This document shows, piece by piece, positions 63,948 through 64,000 of a DNA stretch of 64,000 bases (within the stretch, counting starts at the first letter, position 1; the number at the start of each line of letters is the position of its first letter). Source of the stretch: Moraxellaceae bacterium AER2_44_116. Its GTDB lineage: Bacteria > Pseudomonadota > Gammaproteobacteria > Pseudomonadales > Moraxellaceae. A program made the position numbers and the translations under genes. The stretch lies in assembly GCA_006546595.1 (NCBI GenBank), contig VIAD01000011.1, positions 41,055 to 105,054 on the forward strand. Direction: 5' to 3'. Below the pieces are notes generated by a model. The model was not told where the DNA came from. It saw nothing but the letters and a program-made list of their open reading frames with translations, and made no database searches.

Positions 63948-64000
63948 GAGCCTGTAAATTAAACTGTGTAAACGTTTAAATTTAGATACCCTTTTAAAGG

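Overview
The window looks like chromosomal DNA of a moderately AT-rich gammaproteobacterium. Several features point to Pseudomonadales, probably a Moraxellaceae-like lineage: a CyaB-type adenylate cyclase with a membrane N-terminus, a PA3496-like small acidic protein, the tRNA order Pro(TGG)-Arg(TCT)-His(GTG), creBCD, and HIT and RNase T proteins of the Pseudomonas kind. The species is an inference only; there is no rRNA in the window.

Positions 1-11,700 hold creBCD (creD cut by the left edge), argG, a membrane GGDEF protein, pyrC-rnt, two small genes, three tRNAs, nadA, tRNA-Ala and tRNA-Glu, and a HIT protein. Positions 11,800-25,700 hold a two-gene fatty acid beta-oxidation operon whose promoter is overlapped by inverted repeats, cyaB, a YgjP-like peptidase, an adaptor/permease/ATPase ABC system, DUF2804, a single-cysteine peroxiredoxin, a DUF4282 protein, a beta-lactamase-fold hydrolase and a fatty acid desaturase. 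Positions 25,800-29,900 hold a Baeyer-Villiger monooxygenase/SDR/esterase operon read away from a TetR gene, with a perfect operator-like palindrome between them. Together these enzymes could take a secondary alcohol to a ketone, an ester and then an acid. Then follow topB, a DUF445 protein, a small secreted protein, a sodium:solute symporter and pdxB.

Positions 37,185-46,910 are a compact same-strand cluster of nine genes: a secreted protein, a secreted TPR/coiled-coil protein, two TPR lipoproteins, a small secreted protein, an ExbB/TolQ/MotA-type channel, two ExbD/TolR-type proteins and a TonB/AgmX-like transducer. It ends at a terminator. It looks like a proton-driven envelope machine related to the Agl-Glt gliding motor core, and it is the best candidate here for a poorly described system. 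The first ExbD carries Asn where the proton-binding Asp is expected.

After tRNA-Ser, pckG, an HD-GYP protein, gltX and tRNA-Glu comes an 11.4-kb genomic island (about 52,535-63,947). It is bounded by a 34-bp direct repeat (33/34 identical) that starts in the 3' end of tRNA-Glu. It carries a P4-type integrase that has lost its catalytic C-terminus, a nucleotidyltransferase-like orphan, hsdM, an unusual cluster of odd-centred palindromes, an Abi/HEPN-type gene, an hsdS broken by one in-frame TAA, a PD-(D/E)xK-type protein and hsdR. The island looks like a type I restriction defence locus that can no longer excise itself.

Three families of dispersed palindromic repeats lie between genes (8,194-8,324; 20,776-20,843 and 25,758-25,807; 27,510-27,574 and 29,191-29,246). 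No CRISPR array and no phage structural gene were seen.
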